Positions 1 through 9,479 are shown, counted from the first letter of the stretch. The stretch: 64,000 nucleotides of DNA from Citrobacter europaeus (GCA_020099315.1 CP083650.1:5026001-5090000), one strand, 5' to 3'. The notes: a model not told the origin generated them from the sequence alone. Numbers and translations are program-made.

Positions 1-1153
1 TCTTGGTCTGCGCTGCGCCACCTACACGAGATACGGAGATACCCGGGTTAACAGCCGGACGAATACCGGAGTTGAACAGGTTGGTTTCCAGGAAGATCTG
101 ACCATCGGTAATGGAAATTACGTTGGTCGGAACGAACGCAGAAACGTCACCCGCCTGGGTTTCGATAATCGGCAGAGCGGTCAGGGAGCCGGTTTTACCT
201 TTCACTTCACCATTGGTGAACTTCTCAACGTATTCCGCGTTTACGCGGGATGCGCGTTCCAGCAGACGGGAGTGGAGGTAAAATACGTCGCCTGGGAATG
301 CTTCACGTCCTGGCGGACGACGGAGCAGCAGGGAAACCTGACGGTAAGCAACAGCCTGTTTAGACAGGTCATCGTAAACGATCAGTGCATCTTCGCCGCG
401 GTCACGGAAGTATTCGCCCATTGCGCAACCGGCATATGGCGCCAGGTATTGCAGTGCAGCAGATTCAGACGCAGTCGCCACCACAACGATGGTGTTGGAC
501 AGTGCGCCGTGTTCTTCCAGTTTACGAACCACGTTGGAAATGGTGGACGCTTTCTGGCCGATAGCCACGTACACACATTTGATGCCGGAATCACGCTGGT
601 TGATGATGGCGTCGATTGCCATCGCAGTTTTACCTGTCTGACGGTCACCGATGATCAGCTCACGCTGGCCACGACCGATTGGGATCATGGCATCAACAGA
701 TTTATAACCGGTCTGTACTGGCTGGTCGACGGACTGACGTTCGATTACGCCTGGTGCGATAACTTCGATTGGCGAGAAGCCATCGTTATCAACCGGACCT
801 TTACCGTCAATCGGGGAACCCAGAGTGTTCACCACACGACCCAGCAGGCCACGGCCAACCGGAACTTCCAGAATACGACCCGTACACTTAACCTTCATGC
901 CTTCGGCAAGGTCAGCGTATGGACCCATCACAACTGCACCTACGGAGTCGCGCTCCAGGTTCAGTGCGATAGCGTAACGGTTACCCGGCAGGGAGATCAT
1001 CTCACCCTGCATACAATCGGCCAGGCCGTGAATGCGGATAACACCGTCACTTACAGAAACAATAGTACCTTCGTTATGAGCTTCGCTCACAACATTGAAC
1101 TGAGCAATGCGCTGCTTGATCAGTTCGCTGATTTCGGTGGAATTCAGTTGCAT
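1..1153 (-). CDS. atpA: ATP synthase F1 subunit alpha (3' end cut by window)
   Basis: Non-catalytic nucleotide-binding subunit of the F1 head of ATP synthase, acting at the cytoplasmic face of the inner membrane. The first 384 codons are present, starting MQLNSTEISELIKQRI; the family is about 513 residues, so roughly the last quarter lies beyond position 1. The P-loop GDRQTGKTA is visible near residue 170. The start is preceded by an AGGGGACT-type ribosome site and lies 12 bases after the atpH stop, as expected within the atp operon. Identification is by direct recognition of the conserved sequence; nothing is unusual in the visible part. Confidence 0.98.
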   Translation of the reverse strand, partial: MQLNSTEISELIKQRIAQFNVVSEAHNEGTIVSVSDGVIRIHGLADCMQGEMISLPGNRYAIALNLERDSVGAVVMGPYADLAEGMKVKCTGRILEVPVGRGLLGRVVNTLGSPIDGKGPVDNDGFSPIEVIAPGVIERQSVDQPVQTGYKSVDAMIPIGRGQRELIIGDRQTGKTAMAIDAIINQRDSGIKCVYVAIGQKASTISNVVRKLEEHGALSNTIVVVATASESAALQYLAPYAGCAMGEYFRDRGEDALIVYDDLSKQAVAYRQVSLLLRRPPGREAFPGDVFYLHSRLLERASRVNAEYVEKFTNGEVKGKTGSLTALPIIETQAGDVSAFVPTNVISITDGQIFLETNLFNSGIRPAVNPGISVSRVGGAAQTK

Positions 1154-1165
1154 GCTCCAGTCCCC

Positions 1166-1699
1166 TTAAGACTGCAAGACGTCTGCAAGGCGCTCAAGAC
1201 GGCCGCGTACGCTGCCATCAATGACCATATCACCCGCTCGGATGATTACGCCTGCCATTACAGACTTATCGATTTTGCAATTCAGCTTAACTTTGCGTGA
1301 CAGACGTTTTTCCATCGCTGCACTAATCTTCGTAAGCTGTTCATCACTCAGTGCATTGGCAGAAGTGACTTCTACCTCAGAGATAGCCTCACTGGCTGCA
1401 CGCAGGTGAATAAACTGCTCAAGAACATCCGGGAGCGCATTCAGACGGTTATTTTCAGCCATTACCCTAATCAGGTTCTGGCCGCTTTCGTCCAACTGCT
1501 CACCGCACACGGCGATAAACGACTCAGCGAGCGTTTCCGGCGCCAGTGCGCCAGAAAGAAGCTCTGCCATTTGTTCGTTTTTAGTCACCTCAGCGGCAAA
1601 CGTCAGCATATCCTGCCAACGGTCAACGCTTTGGTGCTCAACGGCAAAGTCAAAAGCTGCTTTGGCGTAGGGGCGAGCTACCGTAATAAATTCAGACAT
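1166..1699 (-). CDS. atpH: ATP synthase F1 subunit delta
   Basis: Delta subunit (177 residues, normal length), the stator connector that joins the peripheral b-subunit stalk to the top of the F1 alpha3beta3 head. The sequence begins MSEFITVARPYAKAAFDFAV, typical of the OSCP/delta family, and ends in RLERLADVLQS. It lies between atpF (14 bases upstream) and atpA (12 bases downstream), all on the minus strand, in the standard enterobacterial atp order. Regulation is expected to be through the operon promoter ahead of atpI and by translation efficiency within the polycistronic mRNA. Confidence 0.98.
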   Translation of the reverse strand: MSEFITVARPYAKAAFDFAVEHQSVDRWQDMLTFAAEVTKNEQMAELLSGALAPETLAESFIAVCGEQLDESGQNLIRVMAENNRLNALPDVLEQFIHLRAASEAISEVEVTSANALSDEQLTKISAAMEKRLSRKVKLNCKIDKSVMAGVIIRAGDMVIDGSVRGRLERLADVLQS

Positions 1700-1713
1700 C
1701 AGCCCCTCCCTCC

Positions 1714-2184
1714 TTACAGTTCAGCGACAAGTTTGTCCACGATGTCGCTATTAGCAGCTTCATCCACGGAACGTTCGATGATCTTCTCGGCGCCAGCAAC
1801 AGCCAGGATAGCAACTTGCTTACGCAGCTCTTCGCGAGCACGTTTACGCTCGGCGTCAATTTCCGCCTGCGCCTGTGCCACGATTTTAGTACGTTCCTGC
1901 TCTGCTTCAGTTTTAGCTTCGTCCAGGATCTGAGCGCGGCGTTTGTTCGCCTGCTCGATGATTACCTGAGCTTCCGCCTTCGCTTTTTTCAGCTGGTCGG
2001 TCGCGCTGGCCTTTGCAAGGTCAAGATCCTTATGTGCTCGTTCTGCAGAAGCAAGGCCGTCAGCAATTTCTTTTTGACGTTTTTCGATGGCAGCCATTAA
2101 TGGCGGCCATACGTACTTCATGCAGAACAGAACGAACAGGACAAACGCGATGGCCTGGCCGAGGATTGTTGCGTTAAGATTCAC
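1714..2184 (-). CDS. atpF: ATP synthase F0 subunit b
   Basis: Subunit b (156 residues), the peripheral stalk dimer of ATP synthase. One N-terminal membrane segment (about residues 5-26, ILGQAIAFVLFVLFCMKYVW) is followed by a long charged helix rich in Ala, Lys, Glu and Arg that forms the right-handed coiled coil, and a C-terminal part that contacts delta. Length and order match the E. coli protein. It is co-transcribed between atpE and atpH. No anomalies are seen. Confidence 0.98.
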   Translation of the reverse strand: MNLNATILGQAIAFVLFVLFCMKYVWPPLMAAIEKRQKEIADGLASAERAHKDLDLAKASATDQLKKAKAEAQVIIEQANKRRAQILDEAKTEAEQERTKIVAQAQAEIDAERKRAREELRKQVAILAVAGAEKIIERSVDEAANSDIVDKLVAEL

Positions 2185-2243
2185 AGCACAATGCCTCTAT
2201 CTAGTTAACGTTCTGATATTGCTCTTAATTCAAGCAACGCTTA

Positions 2244-2483
<240 letters not shown>

Positions 2484-2529
2484 GACAGTCTCCAGTTTGT
2501 TTCAGTTAAAACGTAGTAGTGTTGGTAAA

Positions 2530-3345
2530 TTAATGCTCTTCAGATGCCATCGACAGATAGACAATCGTCAGAACCATAAATATGAAGGCTTGCAGCGTGA
2601 TAATCAGTATGTGGAAAATGGCCCATGGCACATTCAGGATCCACTGTGACCACCACGGCAACAGACCAGCAATCAGAATGAAAATCAGCTCACCGGCATA
2701 CATGTTGCCGAACAGTCGCAGACCAAGAGAAATTGGTTTGGACAGCAGGCTTACCCCTTCAAGGATTAAGTTGACAGGGATGAACGCCCAGTGATTGAAC
2801 GGCTGCAGCGTCAACTCTTTCGCGAAGCCACCGATGCCTTTCATTTTGATGCTGTAGAACAGAATGAGGATAAATACGCCCAGCGCCATCGACAGGGTGA
2901 TGTTCACGTCAGCAGACGGAACCACACGCAGAGCCGGCAGGCCAAAGATATGCTCACCGATGTACGGCAGCAGGTCGATAGGCAGCAAATCCATCAAGTT
3001 CATCAGGAATACCCAGACGAAAATCGTCAGGGCCAGCGGAGCAATCAGCTTGCTTTTGCCATGGTACATGTCTTTCACGCTACCATGCACAAAGCCGATT
3101 ACCAGCTCAATCGCGGTCTGAAATTTACCTGGTACGCCGCTGGTCGCCTTTTTGGCTACGCTACGGAACATAAGCAGGAACAACAGACCCAGAACCACCG
3201 AGAAGAAAATGGAGTCAATATTGAGCGTCCAGAAGGTGGCTGGGGGGTTGTGCGGATCCACCAGCGAGAATGTACGTAGGTCCAACTGAAGGTTATTCAG
3301 ATGGTGTCCTATGTAATCCTGCGGCGTCATATTTTCTGAAGCCAT
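2530..3345 (-). CDS. atpB: ATP synthase F0 subunit a
   Basis: Subunit a (271 residues), the membrane stator that provides the two proton half-channels next to the c ring. Several hydrophobic membrane segments are visible, and the motif SLGLRLFGNMYAGE contains the essential arginine (R210 in E. coli numbering, same overall length here). It ends with IVYLSMASEEH. Second gene of the atp operon, starting 7 bases after the atpI stop. Confidence 0.98.
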   Translation of the reverse strand: MASENMTPQDYIGHHLNNLQLDLRTFSLVDPHNPPATFWTLNIDSIFFSVVLGLLFLLMFRSVAKKATSGVPGKFQTAIELVIGFVHGSVKDMYHGKSKLIAPLALTIFVWVFLMNLMDLLPIDLLPYIGEHIFGLPALRVVPSADVNITLSMALGVFILILFYSIKMKGIGGFAKELTLQPFNHWAFIPVNLILEGVSLLSKPISLGLRLFGNMYAGELIFILIAGLLPWWSQWILNVPWAIFHILIITLQAFIFMVLTIVYLSMASEEH

Positions 3346-3352
3346 GATGCCT

Positions 3353-3733
3353 TTACCCTTTGTTGTTAATTACAGCCGGCGCCAGTATCTGAACCACCAG
3401 CACCAAAACCCACGTAACGATCAGCGGCATGAATACCGCTTTCAAAACAGCCAACGCCACCACCAGCAAAACCAGCATCGCTAACACCTTGAAGGCTTCG
3501 CCGAAAGCGAACGTCCAGGCTACTCGACCTTTAGCTGGTGTATGCGCCTGGTGACGCCAGGCAAATATCATAAACAACACGTTAGGCAGTAACACTGCCA
3601 ATCCACCGCACAACGCGGAGATGCCCCAGAAAGGGTCTTTGAGGCTAAACAGCAATCCACTTGCTATTACCGCCAGAAGCTGTGTGAGCAAAAGCTTACG
3701 AGCAACGTTTCGACTCAAGAGCGACATAGACAT
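3353..3733 (-). CDS. atpI: ATP synthase accessory protein I
   Basis: Small membrane protein (126 residues) encoded first in the atp operon, thought to assist assembly of the c ring and possibly Mg2+ handling; it is not part of the finished enzyme. Four hydrophobic segments are visible. The open frame extends 24 codons further upstream, but I chose the ATG at 3733 (MSMSLLSRNVARK) because it is preceded at good distance by GGAGCAGGAG and gives the usual 126-residue protein. The longer reading would also run into the leader of the operon transcript. Confidence 0.92.
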   Translation of the reverse strand: MSMSLLSRNVARKLLLTQLLAVIASGLLFSLKDPFWGISALCGGLAVLLPNVLFMIFAWRHQAHTPAKGRVAWTFAFGEAFKVLAMLVLLVVALAVLKAVFMPLIVTWVLVLVVQILAPAVINNKG

Positions 3734-4347
3734 CACGTTTTTACTCCTGCTCCCTACGAGGTATGCCGCGTGTCGTATAAAACGTTCTTTATGGCTTAGA
3801 GTCAAGCATCAAAAAGCGGTCAAATTATACGGTGCGGCTTCGTGATTTCAAACAATAAGTAGCTAAAAAGTGAATAAATGTTTAAATATTTTTCGCTACC
3901 CCACATTTATCACTTTTTGGCAAACTGTGAACGATCATGCAAAACTGCAAATGCCGCGTAAACACTGGCGGCAAAGCGTGCACCAGATCACATATTGAAC
4001 ATATTCACCTTCGCATAATTTATTTACGTGGCAAATGATGCCTTTTCATCTTTTTGATATTTAAGCGTAAAAATAGCCACTATTAAAAAAACAACAGCTA
4101 ACAACAAAAAAACCACGCATTGACATTTATAATAAAAAATTAACACAACGGGTGATTCTTACGTTCTATTTTTAGCAGACTGATATTTTCACAGCTGACT
4201 TGTTTCGCTTTTAACAAAAAACGGTACGTTATAGTTATGATGCAAAACCGTAAGGCATTGGTGAAATGTAACGACATTTAACCACACTATTCCCTATGAC
4301 TTTTAACACCTGAACTGCCGTTTTTTTTCTATTTTTTTTGATAAAAA
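3734..4347. other. Intergenic region carrying the atp operon leader and promoter
   Basis: A 614-base stretch without a gene, AT-rich, with long T tracts near 4320-4345 just beyond the rsmG stop. The part next to atpI holds the atp promoter (separate entry). In the rest I see no conserved open frame or RNA. The T-rich segment may help end rsmG transcription, although I see no strong stem before it. Confidence 0.6.
3824..3851 (-). promoter_or_regulatory. Promoter of the atp operon
   Basis: On the minus strand a -35 TTGAAA (3846-3851) and a perfect -10 TATAAT (3824-3829) are separated by 16 bases, about 90 bases ahead of the chosen atpI start. This agrees in layout with the main E. coli atp promoter. 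Sequence is seen directly; activity is inferred. Confidence 0.75.
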
Positions 4348-4971
4348 TTAAATTTTGTTTGGCTTAATAACCACCAAATGACGTTCGCCTTCCAACTGCG
4401 GAACGCGTAATTTTTCAACCGACTCGACGCTGAATTCTGCTGGCAGCGAGTCAATTTCATCTGCAGGCAACTGCCCTTTTAACGCATAAAAACGTCCATC
4501 AGGTCCTGGCAAATGATGGCACCAGCTCACCATATCATTGAGTGATGCAAAAGCACGGCTAATGACCCCATCGAACGGCGGTTCTGAAGGGAATTCTTCA
4601 ACACGGCTTTGTACAGGCGTGATGTTAGTAAGCGCAAGCTCATGCTGCACCTGACGCAAGAAACGGACGCGTTTTCCCAGGCTATCCAGCAGTGTGAAAT
4701 GCGCTTCAGGGCGCACGATAGAGAGCGGAATTCCCGGCAGGCCAGGTCCCGTACCCACATCGATAAAACGCTCCCCCTTCAGATACGGCGCGACGACAAT
4801 GCTGTCCAGAATATGGCGCACCAGCATTTCGTTGGGATCCCGCACCGACGTCAGGTTGTACGCTTTATTCCATTTGTGCAGCATATCGACATACGCAATC
4901 AGCTGATTTTTCTGGTGATCGGTAAGAGAAATACCGGCATCAGCCAGCAGACGAGAGAGTTTGTTGAGCAC
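4348..4971 (-). CDS. rsmG: 16S rRNA (guanine-N7) methyltransferase RsmG
   Basis: Methylates G527 of 16S rRNA in the 30S decoding region using S-adenosylmethionine; loss gives low-level streptomycin resistance in other bacteria. 207 residues, normal length. The SAM-binding motif DVGTGPGLPGIPL is near residue 71, followed by the acidic loop LLDSLGKR. It lies downstream of mnmG (formerly gidA) in the same direction; a REP-like palindromic region separates the two. Formerly called gidB. Confidence 0.98.
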   Translation of the reverse strand: MLNKLSRLLADAGISLTDHQKNQLIAYVDMLHKWNKAYNLTSVRDPNEMLVRHILDSIVVAPYLKGERFIDVGTGPGLPGIPLSIVRPEAHFTLLDSLGKRVRFLRQVQHELALTNITPVQSRVEEFPSEPPFDGVISRAFASLNDMVSWCHHLPGPDGRFYALKGQLPADEIDSLPAEFSVESVEKLRVPQLEGERHLVVIKPNKI

Positions 4972-4993
4972 GGTCGTTACCTGTTAATAATCA

Positions 4994-5063
4994 AATGCCC
5001 GATGCGCTTTCGCTTATCGGGCCTACAAATTTGTACGGCGGGCAAGCGAAGCGCCCCCGCCAA
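4994..5063. repeat. REP/BIME-like palindromic repeats between mnmG and rsmG
   Basis: Two adjacent palindromic units fill the 102-base gap. The first (about 4995-5026) reads TGCCCGATGCG...CGCTTATCGGGCCTAC, the standard REP (palindromic unit) signature. The second (about 5033-5062) is a GC-rich inverted repeat with GGCGG and CCCCCGCC. Such units lie between co-transcribed genes and can stabilise upstream mRNA or bind gyrase/IHF. Confidence 0.8.
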
Positions 5064-5073
5064 ATGAGAGTTA

Positions 5074-6963
5074 TCAAGCGCTGCGGCGCAGCATACCTTG
5101 TTTTTTCAGCCATACCAGCAGAATGGAGATGGCGGCAGGCGTTACGCCGGAAATGCGCGATGCCTGACCGATCGATACCGGTTTGTGATCGTTCAGTTTG
5201 GCGATGACTTCATTCGACAAGCCAGAGACCTGGCGATAATCCAGCGTTGCAGGCAACAGGGTGTTCTCATTACGCTGCTGTCTTTCAATTTCTTCCTGCT
5301 GACGGGCGATATACCCTTCGTATTTCACCTGAATCTCAACCTGTTCCGCGGCCTGAGCATCGTCAAGCGCTGGTGCGAACGCAGATAAAGAGGTCAACTG
5401 AGCATAGGTCATATCCGGGCGACGCAGCAGATCTTCACCGCTGGCTTCACGTGACAGAGGCGTTGCCAGGTGAGCATTCACTTCTGCTGCAGATTCCGCT
5501 AACGGGTTTACCCAGGTTGATTTGAGACGCTGGCGTTCTTGTTCGATGCGCTCCAGCTTCTCGTTGAAGCGAGCCCAGCGCTCATCGTCCACCAGACCCA
5601 GTTCTCGACCAATTTCGGTCAGACGCAGGTCGGCGTTATCTTCACGCAGCATCAAACGGTATTCTGCGCGTGAGGTAAACATGCGGTACGGTTCTTTAGT
5701 GCCCAGCGTACACAGGTCGTCCACCAGCACGCCAAGATAAGCCTGATCGCGACGCGGTGCCCAGCCGTCTTTCTCAGCAGACAAGCGTGCGGCGTTCAGA
5801 CCAGCCAGCATGCCTTGCGCGGCGGCTTCTTCGTAACCGGTTGTACCGTTAATCTGTCCCGCAAAGAACAGCCCCTGGATGAATTTGCTTTCCAGAGTAG
5901 GTTTCAGGTCGCGCGGATCGAAGAAATCATACTCAATAGCGTAGCCAGGGCGGACGATTCTGGCATTTTCCATTCCCTGCATAGAGCGGACAATTTGCAT
6001 CTGCACATCGAACGGCAGGCTGGTGGAGATGCCATTCGGGTAAATTTCGTTAGACGTCAGTCCTTCCGGTTCAAGGAAGATCTGATGCTGGTTACGATCG
6101 GCAAAGCGCATCACTTTGTCTTCGATCGACGGGCAGTAGCGCGGGCCGATTCCTTCGATCACACCGGCGTACATCGGGCTACGATCGAGGTTATTGCGGA
6201 TCACGTCATGGGTTCTCTCATTGGTATGCGTGATGTAACACGGCATCTGGCGCGGATGTTGAGAAGCATCGCCCAGGAATGAGAAGACCGGCATCGGGTT
6301 ATCGCTGTTTTGCTGGCCAAGCACGCTGAAATCAATAGTGCGCGCATCGATACGCGGCGGTGTACCCGTTTTCAGGCGGCTGACGCGCAGCGGCAGTTCA
6401 CGCAGACGACGTGACAGCGGGATAGACGGCGGATCGCCAGCACGGCCACCGCTGTAGTTATCCAGACCAATATGAATTTTGCCGTCGAGGAAAGTCCCCA
6501 CGGTTAATACAAGCGCTTTGGCACGGAACTTCAGTCCCATTTGGGTCACTGCGCCCACAACACGATCGTTTTCAACAATCAGATCTTCAACCGCCTGTTG
6601 GAAGATCATCAGGTTGGGTTGATTCTCCAGCGCGGTACGTACCGCCTGGCGATAGAGCACGCGATCGGCCTGAGCTCGGGTAGCGCGAACGGCTGGCCCT
6701 TTGCTTGCGTTTAGTATCCTAAACTGGATACCTGCATGGTCGATCGCTTTTGCCATCAACCCACCAAGCGCATCCACTTCTTTTACCAGGTGTCCCTTCC
6801 CAATACCGCCGATCGCCGGATTGCAGCTCATCTGCCCCAGAGTGTCGATATTGTGTGTCAAAAGCAGAGTCTGTTGACCCATTCGCGCCGCGGCCATTGC
6901 GGCCTCGGTGCCTGCATGACCCCCGCCAATGATGATGACGTCAAAAGGATCCTGATAAAACAT
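5074..6963 (-). CDS. mnmG: tRNA uridine-5-carboxymethylaminomethyl synthesis enzyme MnmG
   Basis: FAD-dependent partner of MnmE that installs carboxymethylaminomethyl groups at wobble uridine 34 of certain tRNAs. 629 residues, full length. The N-terminal dinucleotide fold DVIIIGGGHAGTEAAMAAAR carries the glycine-rich FAD loop, and the C-terminal helical domain ends in the conserved segment around VSGLSNEVIAKLN and GQASRISGVTPAAISIL. It is transcribed away from oriC; in E. coli transcription from its promoter beside oriC influences initiation. Also known as gidA. Confidence 0.98.
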   Translation of the reverse strand: MFYQDPFDVIIIGGGHAGTEAAMAAARMGQQTLLLTHNIDTLGQMSCNPAIGGIGKGHLVKEVDALGGLMAKAIDHAGIQFRILNASKGPAVRATRAQADRVLYRQAVRTALENQPNLMIFQQAVEDLIVENDRVVGAVTQMGLKFRAKALVLTVGTFLDGKIHIGLDNYSGGRAGDPPSIPLSRRLRELPLRVSRLKTGTPPRIDARTIDFSVLGQQNSDNPMPVFSFLGDASQHPRQMPCYITHTNERTHDVIRNNLDRSPMYAGVIEGIGPRYCPSIEDKVMRFADRNQHQIFLEPEGLTSNEIYPNGISTSLPFDVQMQIVRSMQGMENARIVRPGYAIEYDFFDPRDLKPTLESKFIQGLFFAGQINGTTGYEEAAAQGMLAGLNAARLSAEKDGWAPRRDQAYLGVLVDDLCTLGTKEPYRMFTSRAEYRLMLREDNADLRLTEIGRELGLVDDERWARFNEKLERIEQERQRLKSTWVNPLAESAAEVNAHLATPLSREASGEDLLRRPDMTYAQLTSLSAFAPALDDAQAAEQVEIQVKYEGYIARQQEEIERQQRNENTLLPATLDYRQVSGLSNEVIAKLNDHKPVSIGQASRISGVTPAAISILLVWLKKQGMLRRSA

Positions 6964-7049
6964 GGTAATTGCCTCGCATAACGCGGTGTGAAAATGGATT
7001 GAAGCCCGGGCCGTGGATTCTACTCAACTTTAGTCGATGGAGAAAGACC

Positions 7050-7325
7050 TGGGATCCTGGGTATTAAAAAGAAGATCTTTTTATTTAGAGATCTGTTTTA
7101 TTGTGATCTCTTATTAGGATCGCAAGTTTCTGTGGATAAGGGCGATCCTTTGAATAAGATCAACAGGTTGCTGAGGATCATTAGCTGTGAATGATCGGTG
7201 ATCCTGGTCCGTATAAGCTGGGATCAGAATGAAGGGTTATACACAACTCAAAAACTGAACAACGGTTGTTCTTGGGATAACTACCGGTTGATCCAAGCTT
7301 TTAACCAGAGTTATCCACATAAAAA
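7050..7325. other. oriC: Chromosomal replication origin oriC
   Basis: Lies between mnmG and mioC as in E. coli. AT-rich 13-mers begin with GATC: 7053-7065, 7074-7086 and 7090-7102. DnaA boxes: R1 TGTGGATAA at 7131-7139, R2 TTATACACA at 7237-7245, an R3-like TTGGGATAA at 7272-7280 and R4 TTATCCACA at 7311-7319. About ten or more GATC (Dam/SeqA) sites are spread through it, far above chance density. Boxes R1 and R4 are perfect high-affinity sites, and IHF and Fis sites are expected between R1 and R2. Assignment is very secure; exact borders are approximate. Confidence 0.97.
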
Positions 7326-7335
7326 AGTACGATCT

Positions 7336-7785
7336 TTACAAATCTCTGAGCAATGGATGCCACGATCCCAGCCAAATTTCAGCCGGATCTTCCGGAATTT
7401 CATGTTCCAGTACGTTGATCCTGAGCGTTTCGCCTACCTGTTTTGCTCCACAGGCCTTCAATTCGGCTTCCAGCTTGTCGATTGCGCCGCAAAAGGTGTC
7501 ATATTCACGACTGCCGATCCCGATTGCGCCAAACCGCACTTGTGACAGGTCCGGCTTTTGCTCGCGTAACGCATCATATAAAGGCTGTAGGTTGTCAGGA
7601 ATGTCTCCCGCACCGTGCGTAGAGCTAATAATCAGCCAGATGCCGTCAGTCGGAACCTCTTCAAGCATTGGCCCATGCAGTGTTTCGCTGGAAAAACCGG
7701 CGTCGTCCAGCTTTTCAGCCAGATGTTCTGCTACATATTCCGCACTGCCAAGCGTACTACCGCTGATAAGAGTGATGTCTGCCAT
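7336..7785 (-). CDS. mioC: Flavodoxin-like protein MioC
   Basis: Short-chain flavodoxin (149 residues; E. coli 147) that binds FMN and has been reported to support biotin synthase activity in vitro. The FMN phosphate loop SGSTLGSAEYVAEHL is at residues 8-22 and ISSTHGAGDIPDN forms the second flavin loop. It reads toward oriC, its stop lying about 16 bases from DnaA box R4, so its transcripts enter the origin. A DnaA box in its promoter suggests DnaA control. Confidence 0.97.
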   Translation of the reverse strand: MADITLISGSTLGSAEYVAEHLAEKLDDAGFSSETLHGPMLEEVPTDGIWLIISSTHGAGDIPDNLQPLYDALREQKPDLSQVRFGAIGIGSREYDTFCGAIDKLEAELKACGAKQVGETLRINVLEHEIPEDPAEIWLGSWHPLLRDL

Positions 7786-7812
7786 GATCGCCCACCTTTA
7801 TAAAGAGGGCGT

Positions 7813-7852
7813 ATTGTACGCTGTGAGCGAGCTGGGATCTACCTGTGGAAAA
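7813..7852 (-). promoter_or_regulatory. mioC promoter with DnaA box
   Basis: On the minus strand a -10 TACAAT (7813-7818) lies 17 bases from TAGATC (7836-7841). A DnaA-box-like TTTTCCACA at 7844-7852 abuts the -35. In E. coli DnaA binding at this place represses mioC transcription into oriC. Confidence 0.7.
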
Positions 7853-7873
7853 CCAGGGTATTAAAAAAAGCGA

Positions 7874-8332
7874 TCACGGCTTGATGGTACGCATGATCGG
7901 GTTTTGCAGGACGATCAGGGTTTCCGTGGACTGAATTTCGTCAATTGTTTGGATCTTGTTGATAAGTACCTGCTGCAACGCGTCGATCGACTTGCACATC
8001 ACCTTAATAAAGATGCTGTAGTGCCCGGTGGTGTAATACGCTTCGGTCACTTCATCGAGGCTTTCCAGTCTGGCCAGCGCTGACGGATAGTCTTTCGCAC
8101 TTTTCAAGATGATGCCGATAAAGCAGCCGACGTCATAGCCCAACTGTTTGGGACTCACATCAATCCGCGCGCCGGTAATAATCCCGGCCTGTTTCATCTT
8201 TTCTACACGTACGTGAATTGTTCCTGGGCTGACGCCGAATTGTTTGGCTAATTCTGCGTAGGCGGTACGGGCATTTTCCATCAGGGCGTCAAGAATGCCG
8301 CGGTCCAGATTGTCGATCTGATAATTTTCCAT
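7874..8332 (-). CDS. asnC: Transcriptional regulator AsnC
   Basis: Lrp/AsnC-family regulator (152 residues) that activates the divergent asnA and represses itself; asparagine counters activation. N-terminal helix-turn-helix (about residues 8-50, with YAELAKQFGVSPGTIHVRVEKM) and a C-terminal ligand-binding domain of the RAM type. It is divergent from asnA across a 151-base gap that should hold its operator. Length and sequence are standard. Confidence 0.97.
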   Translation of the reverse strand: MENYQIDNLDRGILDALMENARTAYAELAKQFGVSPGTIHVRVEKMKQAGIITGARIDVSPKQLGYDVGCFIGIILKSAKDYPSALARLESLDEVTEAYYTTGHYSIFIKVMCKSIDALQQVLINKIQTIDEIQSTETLIVLQNPIMRTIKP

Positions 8333-8483
8333 AGGTTTTTCTTATGTAGATTAATGATTCCCTCTATTTTAGACGTTTATTTTAACGAATCAAAATCGAA
8401 GTCGGCTTTTTGTTTGTTGATTATTGAATATTACCTCCATTCTGTTGCTTAATCATAGGCAACAGGACACAGGAGTACACATA

Positions 8484-9476
8484 ATGAAAACCGCTTACAT
8501 TGCCAAACAACGTCAAATTAGCTTCGTAAAATCTCATTTTTCTCGTCAACTGGAAGAGCGTTTAGGTCTGATCGAAGTTCAGGCGCCGATCCTCAGCCGC
8601 GTTGGAGATGGCACGCAGGATAACTTGTCGGGCTGTGAAAAAGCGGTGCAGGTGAAGGTTAAAGCATTGCCAGACGCTCAATTCGAAGTGGTTCATTCAC
8701 TGGCGAAGTGGAAGCGTCAAACGTTAGGACAACACGACTTTAGCGCAGGTGAAGGTCTGTACACGCACATGAAGGCCCTGCGTCCCGATGAAGATCGCCT
8801 CTCCCCGCTGCACTCAGTGTATGTTGATCAGTGGGACTGGGAGCGCGTGATGGGCGACGGTGAGCGTCAATTCTCCACTCTGAAAAGCACGGTAGAGGCT
8901 ATCTGGGCGGGTATTAAGGCTACTGAGGCTGCGGTTAGCAAAGAGTTTGGTCTGGCACCGTTCCTGCCAGAGCAGATCCACTTTGTTCATAGCCAGGAGT
9001 TGTTATCTCGTTATCCGGATCTTGATGCAAAAGGTCGTGAACGTGCGATCGCTAAAGAGCTGGGCGCGGTATTCCTGGTGGGGATCGGCGGCAAGCTCAG
9101 TGACGGTCACCGTCACGATGTACGTGCGCCGGATTATGATGACTGGAGTTCAGCGTCCGAGCTGGGTCACGCCGGTCTGAACGGGGATATTCTGGTCTGG
9201 AACCCGGTGCTGGAAGATGCGTTTGAGCTGTCTTCTATGGGGATCCGTGTCGATGCTGACGCTCTGAAACACCAACTGTCTCTGACCGGTGATGAAGATC
9301 GCCTGAGTCTGGAATGGCATCAGGCGCTGCTGCGCGGTGAAATGCCGCAGACAATTGGTGGCGGCATTGGGCAGTCGCGTCTGACCATGCTGTTGCTGCA
9401 ATTACCGCACATTGGTCAGGTTCAGTGTGGCGTATGGCCGGCACAGGTACGTGAAAGCGTCGCCTCTCTGCTGTAA
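8484..9476 (+). CDS. asnA: Aspartate-ammonia ligase (asparagine synthetase A)
   Basis: Makes asparagine from aspartate, ammonia and ATP; related to class II aminoacyl-tRNA synthetases. 330 residues. I chose the ATG at 8484 (MKTAYIAKQRQISFVKSHFS) because it follows AGGAG at 8471-8475 and matches the family length; the frame is open 20 codons further up but lacks a ribosome site. The C-terminal GGGIGQSRLTMLLLQ is the class II motif 3-like segment. Expression is activated by AsnC from the divergent gene. Confidence 0.97.
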   Translation: MKTAYIAKQRQISFVKSHFSRQLEERLGLIEVQAPILSRVGDGTQDNLSGCEKAVQVKVKALPDAQFEVVHSLAKWKRQTLGQHDFSAGEGLYTHMKALRPDEDRLSPLHSVYVDQWDWERVMGDGERQFSTLKSTVEAIWAGIKATEAAVSKEFGLAPFLPEQIHFVHSQELLSRYPDLDAKGRERAIAKELGAVFLVGIGGKLSDGHRHDVRAPDYDDWSSASELGHAGLNGDILVWNPVLEDAFELSSMGIRVDADALKHQLSLTGDEDRLSLEWHQALLRGEMPQTIGGGIGQSRLTMLLLQLPHIGQVQCGVWPAQVRESVASLL

Positions 9477-9479
9477 TAA

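Noticed and set aside
272..1300. A 342-codon + strand frame over atpA/atpH
   Set aside because: Antisense to the certain atp genes; composition is unlike a real protein.
7198..7545. A 115-codon + strand frame across oriC and the end of mioC
   Set aside because: It overlaps the DnaA boxes and mioC; no coding signal.
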